Part shown: one piece after another, positions 47,268 to 55,655 of the stretch
Layout of the letters: the number at the start of each line of letters is the position of its first letter
Numbering within the stretch: position 1 is the stretch's first letter
Origin: an uncultured Halomonas sp.
Lineage (GTDB): Bacteria; Pseudomonadota; Gammaproteobacteria; Pseudomonadales; Halomonadaceae
Direction of reading: 5' to 3'
Assembly (NCBI RefSeq): GCF_946887195.1
Contig: NZ_CAMPKE010000010.1
Coordinates: 1 to 64,000 of the forward strand
DNA: 64,000 bases
Notes under the pieces: model-generated
Seen by the model: only the letters and a program-made list of their open reading frames with translations
Database searches by the model: none
Told to the model about the DNA's origin: nothing
Program-made: the position numbers and the translations under genes

Positions 47268-48665
47268 TCATTGCTGCTGGGTTTGCTCGTGGGTCAGGCC
47301 GGCCAATTCACCCAGCGTGACGGAGTGGATCGGCGAGCGAACGTGGTAATGGCCGATGGCGTCGAAAGGCAACTCCAGGCGCGCCGCCAGCAACCGGGTG
47401 ACGCTCTCGCCGCATTGGCGGCCCTGGCAAGGGCCCATGCCGCAACGCGTGAACGCCTTGAGCTGGTTGGGCCCGGCACCGCCTTGCTCGATCGCCCGAT
47501 CCAGCGCCACTCGCGTGACGCTTTCGCAACGGCATATCACAGTGTCGCCGGGCTGCCGCCTCAGCCAGTCGGTAGGTAGTCGAAACAACCGCTCCAGCAG
47601 GGGCCGCGCGGCAAGATCGCGCCGGCGGGCCTGGATTAGCGCGTGCTTATCCGTTCCGCCGTCGCCCGTCGATTGCTCGATCAGCGACAGCGCCGCCAGC
47701 TGCCCTTCCCGTTCGGCATTGAGCGCACCGCCGATGCCGCCGCCGTCTCCGGCGATCCACAGATTGGGCTCTGCCGTCAGCGCGGCATCTCGCTGAGGGA
47801 GGAAGCATTGCTGCCCGTGATGCCAGCGATGCTCGAGCCCGAGACTGCGCGCCAACTGAGGCTCGGGCACGACGCCGAAATGGGTCAGCAGGAGATCGGC
47901 TGGCTGGGCATGCCATTCGCCGTGCCAGCGAAATTTCACGCGTTCGAGTGCATTGCCGCCGCATGCCTGCAGAGCATCGACACCCTGATGAATGGGGACG
48001 CCGGCACGCTTGAGCGCCGTCATCATGCGCAGGCCTTTGGCAAGATAGCGGCGCCCGTGCCAGGCCCGCCGGGGTTGACCCAGAACGCTGGCGTAACGTC
48101 TGGCAGGCGAGGTGTCGAGTATCGATCGAGGCGGCCGTCCGGCGCGCAGGTATTGCCAGGCCAGCAGATACAGCAAGGGGCCGCTGCCGGCGAGAGTCGG
48201 CGCGCATGACGGCAGCATGGCCCCCTGCTTGAGCAGGATCTGCGCCGCGCCGGCGTTCATGACACCTGGCAACTGCCAGCCGGGGAAAGGCCAGCCACGC
48301 TCCATGGCCCCGCTGGCCACGATCAGGCGATCGGTATGCCACTGCTGCGTGGCACCATTCACCAGGACGCCGAGCGAGAATCCCGAGGCCTCGCGACCGG
48401 CCCACCACACCCGGCTGTTGGGACGATAATCGATCCCGGCGCGCGCAAAGGCATCGAGCAGACATTGGCCGCGCGTGTAATCGTCGCCCATGATCTCGCG
48501 GCCGACCTGCGGCTCGCTGAGCTGACGGTAAATCTGCCCCCCTGGCGAGGCAGCCATGTCGAACACCACCGGGCGATATCCCGCATCGGCCAGACGTACG
48601 GCGGCGGCCATGCCCGCCGGGCCGGCGCCGATGATGGCCACTTCGCTGCGATGGGTCTCAATCAT
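47268..48665 (-). CDS. FAD/NAD(P)-binding and BFD-like [2Fe-2S] subunit of amino-acid dehydrogenase (HcnB-like)
   Basis: 465 residues. The N-terminal FAD fold GAGPAGMAAA is near 13-22 and a second nucleotide-binding region lies mid-protein. A C-terminal BFD-like cluster has cysteines at 378, 380, 408, 413 and 418. This is the pattern of HcnB, opine oxidase A and D-hydroxyproline dehydrogenase subunits. The start at ATG 48665 has GGGG eight bases upstream. It overlaps the small iron-sulfur gene by eight bases. The complex oxidises an amine substrate and passes electrons to the respiratory chain; the substrate is uncertain. Confidence 0.88.
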   Translation of the reverse strand: MIETHRSEVAIIGAGPAGMAAAVRLADAGYRPVVFDMAASPGGQIYRQLSEPQVGREIMGDDYTRGQCLLDAFARAGIDYRPNSRVWWAGREASGFSLGVLVNGATQQWHTDRLIVASGAMERGWPFPGWQLPGVMNAGAAQILLKQGAMLPSCAPTLAGSGPLLYLLAWQYLRAGRPPRSILDTSPARRYASVLGQPRRAWHGRRYLAKGLRMMTALKRAGVPIHQGVDALQACGGNALERVKFRWHGEWHAQPADLLLTHFGVVPEPQLARSLGLEHRWHHGQQCFLPQRDAALTAEPNLWIAGDGGGIGGALNAEREGQLAALSLIEQSTGDGGTDKHALIQARRRDLAARPLLERLFRLPTDWLRRQPGDTVICRCESVTRVALDRAIEQGGAGPNQLKAFTRCGMGPCQGRQCGESVTRLLAARLELPFDAIGHYHVRSPIHSVTLGELAGLTHEQTQQQ

Positions 48666-48960
48666 GGCCATGTCCCCTCTGGCGCTCGATGCGCATGCCC
48701 TCGACGACGCGTTCCAGGCAGCCTTGCCGGTTGCTCTGGCCATCGATGGTGATCAGGCAATCGTGACATACGCCCATCATGCACAGCGGCGCCCTGTCGC
48801 TGCCGTCAGCGTGGCGACGATAGCCTCGCCAACCTTCCACCAGCAGCACGGCGCCAGCCACCGATAGCGTTTCAGGCACACGGTGCCGCCTGCCATCGAT
48901 CCAGATGTCGACGCCCCTGGCCTGCGGGCGCGCCAGAGCGATATCAATACGCTGGAACAT
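48658..48960 (-). CDS. Small (2Fe-2S)-binding subunit of amino-acid dehydrogenase (HcnA-like)
   Basis: 100 residues with plant-ferredoxin-like cysteines C60, C65, C68 and C81 (CMMGVCHDC), the size of HcnA and of the small subunit of D-hydroxyproline dehydrogenase. I start it at ATG 48960, nine bases after GGGAG; a longer frame upstream overlaps the third subunit heavily and lacks a start signal. Overlaps both neighbours (17 and 8 bases), so the three subunits are translationally coupled. Confidence 0.88.
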   Translation of the reverse strand: MFQRIDIALARPQARGVDIWIDGRRHRVPETLSVAGAVLLVEGWRGYRRHADGSDRAPLCMMGVCHDCLITIDGQSNRQGCLERVVEGMRIERQRGHGHD

Positions 48961-50059
48961 CGAAACGCGCTCCCGAGAATTGGGCATAGTCCCGACCGAG
49001 ACGATCGTCGAGAATCGCTTGCGACAGGGCGCCGGCGTGAAACGCCGCCAGCGTGATGCCACTATGGCAGTTGAGGTTATAAGCGCCGGGATGCGTCGCG
49101 GACGCCTCGTAGAGCGGGTAGCCATCCGGCGTCATCACGCGCAGCGCGCCCCAGGCCCGGACCAGGCGCGTATCCTTCAGGGCGGGGTAGATGCGCACCG
49201 CTTTCTCGGCCAGCACTTGGATCATTTCCAGCGTCACGCCCTTGTCTAAACCGGCGTCTTCGTGGGTATCACCGATCAGGTAACCGCCACTCGCCGTCTG
49301 GCGCAGCTGCGGGGTGGGTAACTGGGGCACGATGGGCTGGCGCTCGGTGATCAACACCTGGCCGCGTACCGGGCGCACCGCGCCGGATAGCCCAAGCATC
49401 GGGGCCAGCGTATGCGCGCCGAGCCCGGCTGCGATGACGATGCGCTCCGCCTCGATACTTCCCATGGCCGTTCGCGCACTGAAGCCGGCGCCGAGCGCTC
49501 GGATCTCGCTGACCGGCGTGGCGGGACGGATGTCGACACCCAGCGTTCGGCAGGCGGCATACAATGCCCGCAGCAGATACAGCGGATTGCAGTGGCCATC
49601 GTGGGGTGACCAGGTGCCGCCATGCACGCCCTCGCCCAGCCCCGGCAAGTGCGCCATGAGCGCAGCGCGATCGAGATACTGCCAGCGGAAATCGCTGGCC
49701 AGGCGTGGCGAGGCACCCTGCAGGGCGGTGTACTCGCGGCAACGCGCTGCGGCTTCATCGGCATCGAAGCAGAGATCCACCCCACCACGACATTCGTGCT
49801 GGATGTCCACATCGGTACGTGCGGTCAGCTCCGAGGCGAACGCGGGCCAGGCGAGGCAGGAGTCCAGGCTCAGTTCGCCATAGCGCGGCATGCCCACGCC
49901 TTTGCCCTGCATCCAGACCAGGCCGGCATTGCCGCGCGAAGCGCGTAGCGCATCGTCGCTCTCGTCGAGTACGCCGACGCGCTGGCCGGCACGCGCCAGC
50001 CCATAGGCCACCGCCATGCCTACCACGCCACCGCCAATGATCAGAAAATCCCGCTGCAT
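48944..50059 (-). CDS. FAD-dependent D-amino acid dehydrogenase/oxidase subunit (HcnC-like)
   Basis: 371 residues of the DAO family: FAD fold GGGVVGMAVAYGLARAG near 8-24, a DadA/ThiO-like body and the C-terminal GYPLYEAS / NLNCHSGITLA flavin-binding segment. It is the catalytic amine-oxidising subunit of the three-gene set. First in the order C-A-B on the minus strand, and divergent from a LysR gene 94 bases away, which probably controls it. Confidence 0.9.
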   Translation of the reverse strand: MQRDFLIIGGGVVGMAVAYGLARAGQRVGVLDESDDALRASRGNAGLVWMQGKGVGMPRYGELSLDSCLAWPAFASELTARTDVDIQHECRGGVDLCFDADEAAARCREYTALQGASPRLASDFRWQYLDRAALMAHLPGLGEGVHGGTWSPHDGHCNPLYLLRALYAACRTLGVDIRPATPVSEIRALGAGFSARTAMGSIEAERIVIAAGLGAHTLAPMLGLSGAVRPVRGQVLITERQPIVPQLPTPQLRQTASGGYLIGDTHEDAGLDKGVTLEMIQVLAEKAVRIYPALKDTRLVRAWGALRVMTPDGYPLYEASATHPGAYNLNCHSGITLAAFHAGALSQAILDDRLGRDYAQFSGARFDVPAY

Positions 50060-50153
50060 GCCTGCTCGCTCTCATCGAATGACCATTCGACGATAGCGAG
50101 GCTCGGGCTATATGATCCAATATCAATAATTAGCCAGGCCATGCCGACACGTT

Positions 50154-51056
50154 ATGCCCACGCCCCATCTCCGCGATCGCCAGGTCGTCGCATTCAAGCA
50201 CGTCATGGAGTGCGGAACGGTATCCGCTGCCGCACAACGCATGCTGACCGCCCAACCCGGCGTCACGCGCCTACTCAAGCAGCTCGAGCACGATATCGGT
50301 TTCGCTCTCTTCGAACGCATCAAGGGACGCCTGGTGCCGACGCCCGAGGCACGTCTTTTCTACCGCGAAGTGGCCCGCGTATGGACCGGCGTCGATCATC
50401 TGCGAGAGACGGCGCGGCGCATCCGCGAACGCGAAATCGGTGGACTGCGCATCAGCGCCATGCCGCTGCTGGGCATGACGTTCGTGCCCGATGTGCTGGC
50501 CGATTTCGTGCCGGATCATCCCGACGCCAACATCGAGCTGTCGACCTACCGCTCCGAACAGGTGATCGAGGAGGTGATCACCCAGCGCTGCGATGTGGGT
50601 TTCGCCATCGTCGCCGAGAGCGACGATCGTGTGGATCAGGCATTCTTCCGACTCGATAGCCTCTGCGTGTTGCCCGCATGCCATCCGCTCGCCGAGAAGA
50701 CAGAGATCACGCTGGCGGATCTGGCCGGCGAATGCCTGATCTGTTTCGAGATTCACGATCCACTACGCATGGCGCTGGATCGGCTGCTGGAGCGCGCCGA
50801 CATTCGTCCGCGTCAGCGCCTGGAAGTCTCTCTGGCCCTGCAAGCGACGAGGCTGGTCGGTCACGGCCTGGGGCTGGCCATTCTCGACCCGATCAGCGCG
50901 CGCGCCTTCGGTACCGAGTCACTCGCACTGCGGCCTTTTACGCCGGCTATCGGCGAGGACTTCGCGCTGCTCACGCCGCGGGACCAACCCGGCTCGCGGC
51001 TGGCTCAGGACTTCATCGCGCTGTTTCGCCAGCATCATGCCAGGCTAGCCACATGA
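50154..51056 (+). CDS. LysR family transcriptional regulator
   Basis: 300 residues with the LysR helix-turn-helix (VSAAAQRMLTAQPGVTRLLK near 23-42) and a LysR substrate domain of the OccR/NocR-like kind. Divergent from the dehydrogenase genes and followed by ridA on the same strand, it is a plausible regulator of the amine-catabolic set. The start ATG 50154 has only weak ribosome-binding support. Confidence 0.9.
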   Translation: MPTPHLRDRQVVAFKHVMECGTVSAAAQRMLTAQPGVTRLLKQLEHDIGFALFERIKGRLVPTPEARLFYREVARVWTGVDHLRETARRIREREIGGLRISAMPLLGMTFVPDVLADFVPDHPDANIELSTYRSEQVIEEVITQRCDVGFAIVAESDDRVDQAFFRLDSLCVLPACHPLAEKTEITLADLAGECLICFEIHDPLRMALDRLLERADIRPRQRLEVSLALQATRLVGHGLGLAILDPISARAFGTESLALRPFTPAIGEDFALLTPRDQPGSRLAQDFIALFRQHHARLAT

Positions 51057-51154
51057 CCTATAACATCGCCACATAGGTCTGCTCAGTATTGGTATTATTC
51101 ATGATGGGTATGGCTTGGTAGCGTTCGGCTCACCATTTTCATGAGCCAACCGTC

Positions 51155-51505
51155 ATGCCTCAGCGCTATATACGCACGCCCATCATGCACCGCGCCGTCG
51201 AAGCCCATGGCTTCGTGTTTTTCGGCGGCATCGTCGCCGACGACATGTCGCTGGACATGGCCGGCCAGACCCGCCAGGTACTCGATAAACTCGCGACCTA
51301 TCTCGACGCAGCGGGAACCGATAGATCGCTGGTCGTTTCCGCCACGGTGTTCGTCGCCGACCTGAGCCTGAAGCAATCGATGGATCGCGTCTGGACCGAC
51401 TGGTTCGACCCTGAGCATCTACCGGCACGCGCCACCGTCGGTGTCGCCGATCTCGGCGAGGGCACGTTGCTGGAAGTGACGGCAACGGCCGTGAAGCCCC
51501 AGTAA
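51155..51505 (+). CDS. RidA family reactive imine deaminase
   Basis: 116 residues with the YjgF/RidA fold and the conserved ARATVGVADL segment carrying the substrate-binding arginine, ending GTLLEVTATA. RidA proteins hydrolyse enamine/imine intermediates to keto acids and ammonia. Located beside a flavin amino-acid dehydrogenase that would release imines, it fits as a partner enzyme. Confidence 0.9.
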   Translation: MPQRYIRTPIMHRAVEAHGFVFFGGIVADDMSLDMAGQTRQVLDKLATYLDAAGTDRSLVVSATVFVADLSLKQSMDRVWTDWFDPEHLPARATVGVADLGEGTLLEVTATAVKPQ

Positions 51506-51571
51506 GCGATGTCACGCCAGCGGCGCATGGCGCTACCTCGTGCCGGATTCGACCGCTGACCCAACGAGAAA

Positions 51572-51597
51572 CGCCCTACCGCAATCGCGATAGGGCG
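51572..51597 (+). terminator. Hairpin after ridA
   Basis: CGCCCTA and TAGGGCG enclose a 12-base loop that can add GC-GC pairs; CTTGTATT follows on the plus strand. It is a modest terminator candidate, 67 bases after the ridA stop. Confidence 0.55.
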
Positions 51598-51725
51598 CTT
51601 GTATTCATCGCGCAGCATCTCTTGGCGCTATCGATATCGGCCTGCTGACATTTCTTCGTACCGCCGCCGAACAGGACGATCAGTTGCTCGCATCGTGAGC
51701 CAGGACTGACCCACCCAAGCCTTGC

Positions 51726-51739
51726 AACACAACTGTGTT
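51726..51739. promoter_or_regulatory. Candidate operator upstream of hicAB
   Basis: AACACA-AC-TGTGTT is a perfect inverted repeat 19 bases before the hicA start, and flanking GC / GC extends it partly. HicB antitoxins with ribbon-helix-helix domains autorepress at such sites. Confidence 0.5.
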
Positions 51740-51757
51740 TGCGCAAAACTACACAAC

Positions 51758-51945
51758 ATGAAAAGCGCAGACGTCATCAAACGATTGGAGGCCGAAGGCT
51801 GACAACACGTCGGCGGCAAGGGCGATCACCGCAAGTTCAAGCATCCAGCTACCCCGGCCATGTCGTCGTGCCCCATCCCCGCAAGGACATCGCCACCGGC
51901 ACGCTGCGCAATATCTATCGTCAAGCTGGCTGGGCCTGGAGGTAA
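51758..51945 (+). pseudogene. hicA: Disrupted hicA toxin gene
   Basis: The frame from ATG 51758 reads MKSADVIKRLEAEG and then hits TGA at 51800-51802, where HicA proteins have Trp (TGG). After it come VGGKGDHRKFKHP in the same frame, and a one-base loss near 51850-51860 shifts the rest: GHVVVPHPRKDIATG and NIYRQAGWAWR are in the next frame, ending at TAA 51943-51945. The catalytic-histidine region GGKGDHRKFKHP is still readable. Both lesions inactivate the mRNA-cleaving toxin. The 3' end still supplies the GGAGG site for hicB. Confidence 0.88.
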
Positions 51946-51947
51946 CC

Positions 51948-52340
51948 ATGCTCTATCCCGTATACGTTCACAAGGATGCCGACAGCGCCTACGGCATTAC
52001 CTTTCCCGACTTTCCCGGCTGCTTTTCCGCCGCGGATGACATGGCCGATCTGCCGCGCATGGCCCAAGAGGCTGTCGAAGTGCATTTCGACGGCGAGGAT
52101 CTGCCCATTCCCGTGCCGTCGGCGCCGGAAGACTGGCAAGCTGACGAACGCTTCCAAGGCGGCTACTGGATGCTGCTCGACATCGACCTGTCGCGGATTA
52201 GCACCCGCGCCGTGCGCGTCAATGTCAGTCTGTCCGAATCGCTGGTCGCCCGGATCGACGATTACGCCAAGGCGCGTCACCTCAGCCGCTCCGCATTCCT
52301 CGCCCTCGCCGCCCAGCACGAGATGGGGCAGTCGCAGTAG
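51948..52340 (+). CDS. hicB: HicB antitoxin
   Basis: 130 residues: the partial RNase H-like N-terminal domain (YGITFPDFPGCFSAADD) and a C-terminal ribbon-helix-helix (RVNVSLSESLVARIDDYAK). It normally neutralises HicA and represses the operon. It is intact although hicA is broken, so it now acts only as an orphan DNA-binding protein or by neutralising a related HicA elsewhere. GGAGG lies six bases before the ATG. Confidence 0.93.
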   Translation: MLYPVYVHKDADSAYGITFPDFPGCFSAADDMADLPRMAQEAVEVHFDGEDLPIPVPSAPEDWQADERFQGGYWMLLDIDLSRISTRAVRVNVSLSESLVARIDDYAKARHLSRSAFLALAAQHEMGQSQ

Positions 52341-52688
52341 CCTTGGCCCACGGCGCCCAAGCAAAACGACGCCCTCACAGCATCCAGCGTGGCATCGCCG
52401 AGTACATTGCTTTTCGCTTACAGTGCAATCGGTTCCCGCCCTACCCATTGCATGGGCTAGGGCGTACTCCTTCGTATCTCAAGTATCGACTCGATGGCGC
52501 CGGATCTGCATGCCAAGTATCATAGTGCCCATGTTCGCGTCGGGATGATGCAGCATGTCCACGCCCGCCTCAGCGATGGCCGAGATAAGCCGCATCAGGA
52601 CTCCTAACATTCTTTTCGTATTTCCCTTGGCTGTTCCGATTGATATCCCCGACCATCCAAAGAACGTTCCCATACGCCAGAAACGACG
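52341..52688. other. Non-coding stretch between hicB and tRNA-Ser
   Basis: 348 bases without a convincing gene. The short open frames here have no start signals. The only clear structure is the tRNA terminator hairpin at its right edge. Confidence 0.5.
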
Positions 52689-52719
52689 AAGGGGAACCAA
52701 GCTAAGCTTGATTCCCCTT
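52689..52719 (-). terminator. Hairpin downstream of tRNA-Ser
   Basis: AAGGGGAA and TTCCCCTT enclose CAAGCT/AGCTTG, pairing over 14 positions with one mismatch. It lies 11 bases beyond the tRNA 3' end on the minus strand and is followed by CGTCGTTTCT, a weak T tract. Confidence 0.7.
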
Positions 52720-52729
52720 CTAAATTCTT

Positions 52730-52817
52730 TGGCGGAGAGGGAGGGATTCGAACCCTCGAAGCCTTTCGACTTACACACTTTCCAGGCGTGCTCCTTCGAC
52801 CACTCGGACACCTCTCC
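52730..52817 (-). tRNA. tRNA-Ser (anticodon GGA)
   Basis: 88 nt including an encoded CCA. The acceptor arms GGAGAGG and CCTCTCC pair, the anticodon loop contains TGGAAA with anticodon GGA, there is a long class II variable arm, and the T loop GGTTCGAATCC is intact. It closely resembles E. coli tRNA-Ser(GGA). It reads UCC/UCU codons. Confidence 0.97.
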
Positions 52818-52905
52818 ACATTGTCGCCCTCAAGGCGCGTCTGGCACCCTGAGAACGGCGCAGATGGTAGCTAGCTAAGCCCGTGATTGCAAGCCGTTTT
52901 TACTG

Positions 52906-53427
52906 TCAGGACGGCGGCTGGGCCGGTAGAACGGCATAATCGCCCTCGGCTTCAAGGCACAGGGTATCGCCGGTATAGAGCCGTTGGATCAGGGCAATAC
53001 GCCCTTTGCCATGCGTTTGCAGGCGGGCATCCAGGCGGTCGGGGCCATCGCCATCGCGCGGCACGCATTCCAGACGGTAGTCACCGGTGACCGGGGCGAG
53101 AAAGCGCTGGCTGGCCCTGGCGACCACGACATCCTGAAGGCGCCCGTGGGCACGTAGCCATAAGGTCGCCCAACACCAACCGATCAAGGTGGTCTGCGCA
53201 GCTAGCGAGCCGCCGAAGCCGGTGCCCTTGTCGTTCAGATTAGGGCCAATTCGTAGCTCCCAGACCAGCGCATCGCCCTGCCACTGCATGCCGTCCAGGC
53301 CGAGATGGCCGACCAGCGGGATGGCTTCGGCAAGCCACTGCTGGAACGCGGCCAGGTCATCGCCCTGCCCCACTCCAGGCAACGGCAGGCGCGGATGCGG
53401 TACACCGATCTCGCGAGCCACGATCAA
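52906..53427 (-). CDS. YiiD C-terminal-like hotdog-fold thioesterase
   Basis: 173 residues with the hotdog-fold pattern LNDKGTGFGGSLAAQTTLIGW, characteristic of the PF09500 putative thioesterase domain. The probable start is TTG 53427, overlapping the nitroreductase stop as TTGA; GTG 53421 is an alternative. Substrate unknown. Confidence 0.8.
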   Translation of the reverse strand: MIVAREIGVPHPRLPLPGVGQGDDLAAFQQWLAEAIPLVGHLGLDGMQWQGDALVWELRIGPNLNDKGTGFGGSLAAQTTLIGWCWATLWLRAHGRLQDVVVARASQRFLAPVTGDYRLECVPRDGDGPDRLDARLQTHGKGRIALIQRLYTGDTLCLEAEGDYAVLPAQPPS

Positions 53428-53984
53428 TCCCAGCGCTCGACGAAATCGGCTGGGTCGCGCTCGGCCAAGCGCTTCAATCGCCCGCCCGGCTGGCCAAGGT
53501 AGATGAAGGCGGCGATCTCGTCGTGCTCACCCAAACCCAGCCCCTTGCGCACCACCTTGTCGAAGGCGAAGCTACCGGTACGCCACATGGCGCCCAAGCC
53601 CTGCGCATGTGCCGCCAGCAGAATGCCATGCGCGGCGCAGCCGGCGGAGAGAAGCTGTTCGATACGCGGCACCTTGGGCTGATCGGGAACGATCCTGGCG
53701 ATCACGGCGATGATCATCGGCGCGCGCTTGGGCTTCTTGCGTATCGCGTCCAGCGTGCCCTCGTCGATATGCGGGTTGGCCTGATATTCGGCTTCGGCGA
53801 ACAGCTCACCGAGGCGGTCGATCCCCTCGCCCGAAAACTCGATGAAGCGCCAGGGCGTCAGTTCCTTGTGATCCGGCGCGCGCAGCGCGGCACGATAGAG
53901 CGCATCGAGCTGCTCCCGATCGGGGGCCGGCCCCATCAGCTTGCCCATCGAGTTGCGTTCGTGCAGCAGTGTCATCGCATCCAT
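53424..53984 (-). CDS. Nitroreductase family protein (YdjA-like)
   Basis: 186 residues with the short YdjA-type FMN-binding nitroreductase fold: the arginine-containing RAPDHKELTPWRF near 35-47 and QGLGAMWRTG near 129-138. It is a flavin-dependent NAD(P)H oxidoreductase of unknown natural substrate. Coupled by a four-base overlap to the thioesterase-like gene. Confidence 0.9.
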   Translation of the reverse strand: MDAMTLLHERNSMGKLMGPAPDREQLDALYRAALRAPDHKELTPWRFIEFSGEGIDRLGELFAEAEYQANPHIDEGTLDAIRKKPKRAPMIIAVIARIVPDQPKVPRIEQLLSAGCAAHGILLAAHAQGLGAMWRTGSFAFDKVVRKGLGLGEHDEIAAFIYLGQPGGRLKRLAERDPADFVERWD

Positions 53985-54034
53985 CGGCTGGCTCCGTTCA
54001 AATAAGAATATTTCTCACATTCTACCCAACGCGC

Positions 54035-54871
54035 TCACTGGCGAGCCAGCCGCAGCGGCTCGGGCGGGCGCTCGCCCGGCGTGGCGCGCCATGGGCTGAT
54101 GTCGAGCCCGCCGCGCCGCACATAGCGCGCTAGCACCAACAGCTGCTCGGGGCGTATACGCGCCATCAGGTCGGTGAAGATATGCTCGACGCAGTGCTCG
54201 TGAAAATCCTGATGCTGACGATAGGACACCAGATAGCGCAGCAGCCCTTCGCGGTCGATCCTGGGTCCACGATAACGAATCAGCACGCTTCCCCAGTCCG
54301 GCTGACCAGTGACCGGGCAGTTGGATTTGAGCAGATGCGAATTAAGGCTCTCCTCGACGATTTCGTCACCGGCACGCAGTAGATCCGGGTTGGGTGTGTA
54401 ATCGCGAATCTCGACATCCAGCCCATCGATGCAATCGCCGGGCAGGCGTCGCGGCATCAATACCTCGTCGTCGACATCCAGCAGAGTGACGCCGACCTCG
54501 CCACCGGCGGCCGCGGAGAGATCATGCGCCAGTGTCCGGCGCACCTCGTCGCGATCCGTGAAGCGAGCGTGGTTGAATCCGTTGAGATATAGCTTCCACG
54601 ATTTGGATTCGATCAGGTTCGGTGAGGTCGCCGGCAAGCGAAAGCGAGCCACCGCGACGACCGGCTTGCCCTTCGGGTCTAGCCACGAGAGCTCGAAGGC
54701 ATGCCATTCGTCCTCGCCGACGAACGGTAGCGCATCGTCGCTTATCCCCAGCGGCGCACGGTTGGCGGCGCGTGCGATGGGAAACAGCAGCGCCGGATCG
54801 TAACGCTCGGGATAGGCGGACTCGCGCCCCAGCGGGGCATTCTTCAAGGTATCGGGTCGATCAATGGCCAT
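54035..54871 (-). CDS. queF: NADPH-dependent 7-cyano-7-deazaguanine reductase
   Basis: 278 residues, the long two-domain QueF type. The QueF motif ESKSWKLYLN begins at E88, the catalytic Cys is C185 in SNCPVTGQPDWG, and HEHCVEHIF carries the conserved Glu/His. It reduces preQ0 to preQ1 in queuosine tRNA modification. Confidence 0.96.
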   Translation of the reverse strand: MAIDRPDTLKNAPLGRESAYPERYDPALLFPIARAANRAPLGISDDALPFVGEDEWHAFELSWLDPKGKPVVAVARFRLPATSPNLIESKSWKLYLNGFNHARFTDRDEVRRTLAHDLSAAAGGEVGVTLLDVDDEVLMPRRLPGDCIDGLDVEIRDYTPNPDLLRAGDEIVEESLNSHLLKSNCPVTGQPDWGSVLIRYRGPRIDREGLLRYLVSYRQHQDFHEHCVEHIFTDLMARIRPEQLLVLARYVRRGGLDISPWRATPGERPPEPLRLARQ

Positions 54872-54881
54872 GGTCGTTCCT

Positions 54882-55655
54882 TTAACTGCGGATGCCCTTC
54901 CCCCGCTCCAACATCCACAGCGCTAGGAGGAAGGAGGCGACGATGAAGATGCCGATCGCTACCAGCGCGCCCATCACCGGGATATCGGACACCCCGAGAA
55001 TGCCATAGCGGAAGGCGTTGACCATGTAGAGAATGGGATTGACCATCGACACACCCTGCCAGAAATCCGGCAGCATATCGATGGAGTAAAATACCCCGCC
55101 CAGGTAGGTCAGCGGCGTCAGCACGAAGATCGGCACGATGGAAATATCATCGAACTTGTTGGCCATCAGCGCATTGATGAAGCCGCCGATGGAGAATAGC
55201 GTGGCGGTCATGATCACCACCCCAAGCGTGATCAGCGGATGACGCAGCGAAAGATCGGTAAAGAACAGCGATACCACGGTAACGATCAATCCCACGCCCA
55301 GCCCGCGCGCCATGCCGCCGAATACGAATCCGGCCAGAATCACCCAGTTGGGCATCGGTGATACCATCATCTCCTCGATCGAGCGCTGGAACTTGTTGGA
55401 GAAGAACGACGAGGCGACGTTGGAGTAGCTGTTGGTGATCACCGACATCATGATCAGTCCGGGCACGATATAGGCCATGTAACTGAAGCCATCCATCTCG
55501 CCGATCCGCGAGCCGATCAGATTGCCGAAGATGATGAAGTACATGGTCATGGTGATCGATGGCGGCAGCAGCGTCTGCGGCCAGATACGCGTGAAGCGGC
55601 GCACTTCCTTGATGACCAGGGTCCACAGCGAGACCAGAATCTGCATCGGGTTCAT
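54882..55655 (-). CDS. ABC-2 type transporter permease (YadH-like)
   Basis: 257 residues with six membrane helices and the ABC-2 signature region TPLTYLGGVFYSIDMLP near 182-198. Paired with the ATPase by an ATGA overlap. The family exports polysaccharides or drugs; E. coli YadGH is the closest layout. Substrate unknown. Confidence 0.9.
   Translation of the reverse strand: MNPMQILVSLWTLVIKEVRRFTRIWPQTLLPPSITMTMYFIIFGNLIGSRIGEMDGFSYMAYIVPGLIMMSVITNSYSNVASSFFSNKFQRSIEEMMVSPMPNWVILAGFVFGGMARGLGVGLIVTVVSLFFTDLSLRHPLITLGVVIMTATLFSIGGFINALMANKFDDISIVPIFVLTPLTYLGGVFYSIDMLPDFWQGVSMVNPILYMVNAFRYGILGVSDIPVMGALVAIGIFIVASFLLALWMLERGKGIRS

Noticed and set aside
47268..50059. Firm call of hydrogen cyanide synthase HcnABC
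   Set aside because: The subunit plan is shared with opine and D-hydroxyproline dehydrogenases, and the neighbours (RidA, binding protein, LysR) point to amino-acid catabolism, so only a resemblance is stated.
52604..52819. Short open frames across the tRNA-Ser gene on both strands
   Set aside because: The tRNA is unambiguous and the frames lack start signals.
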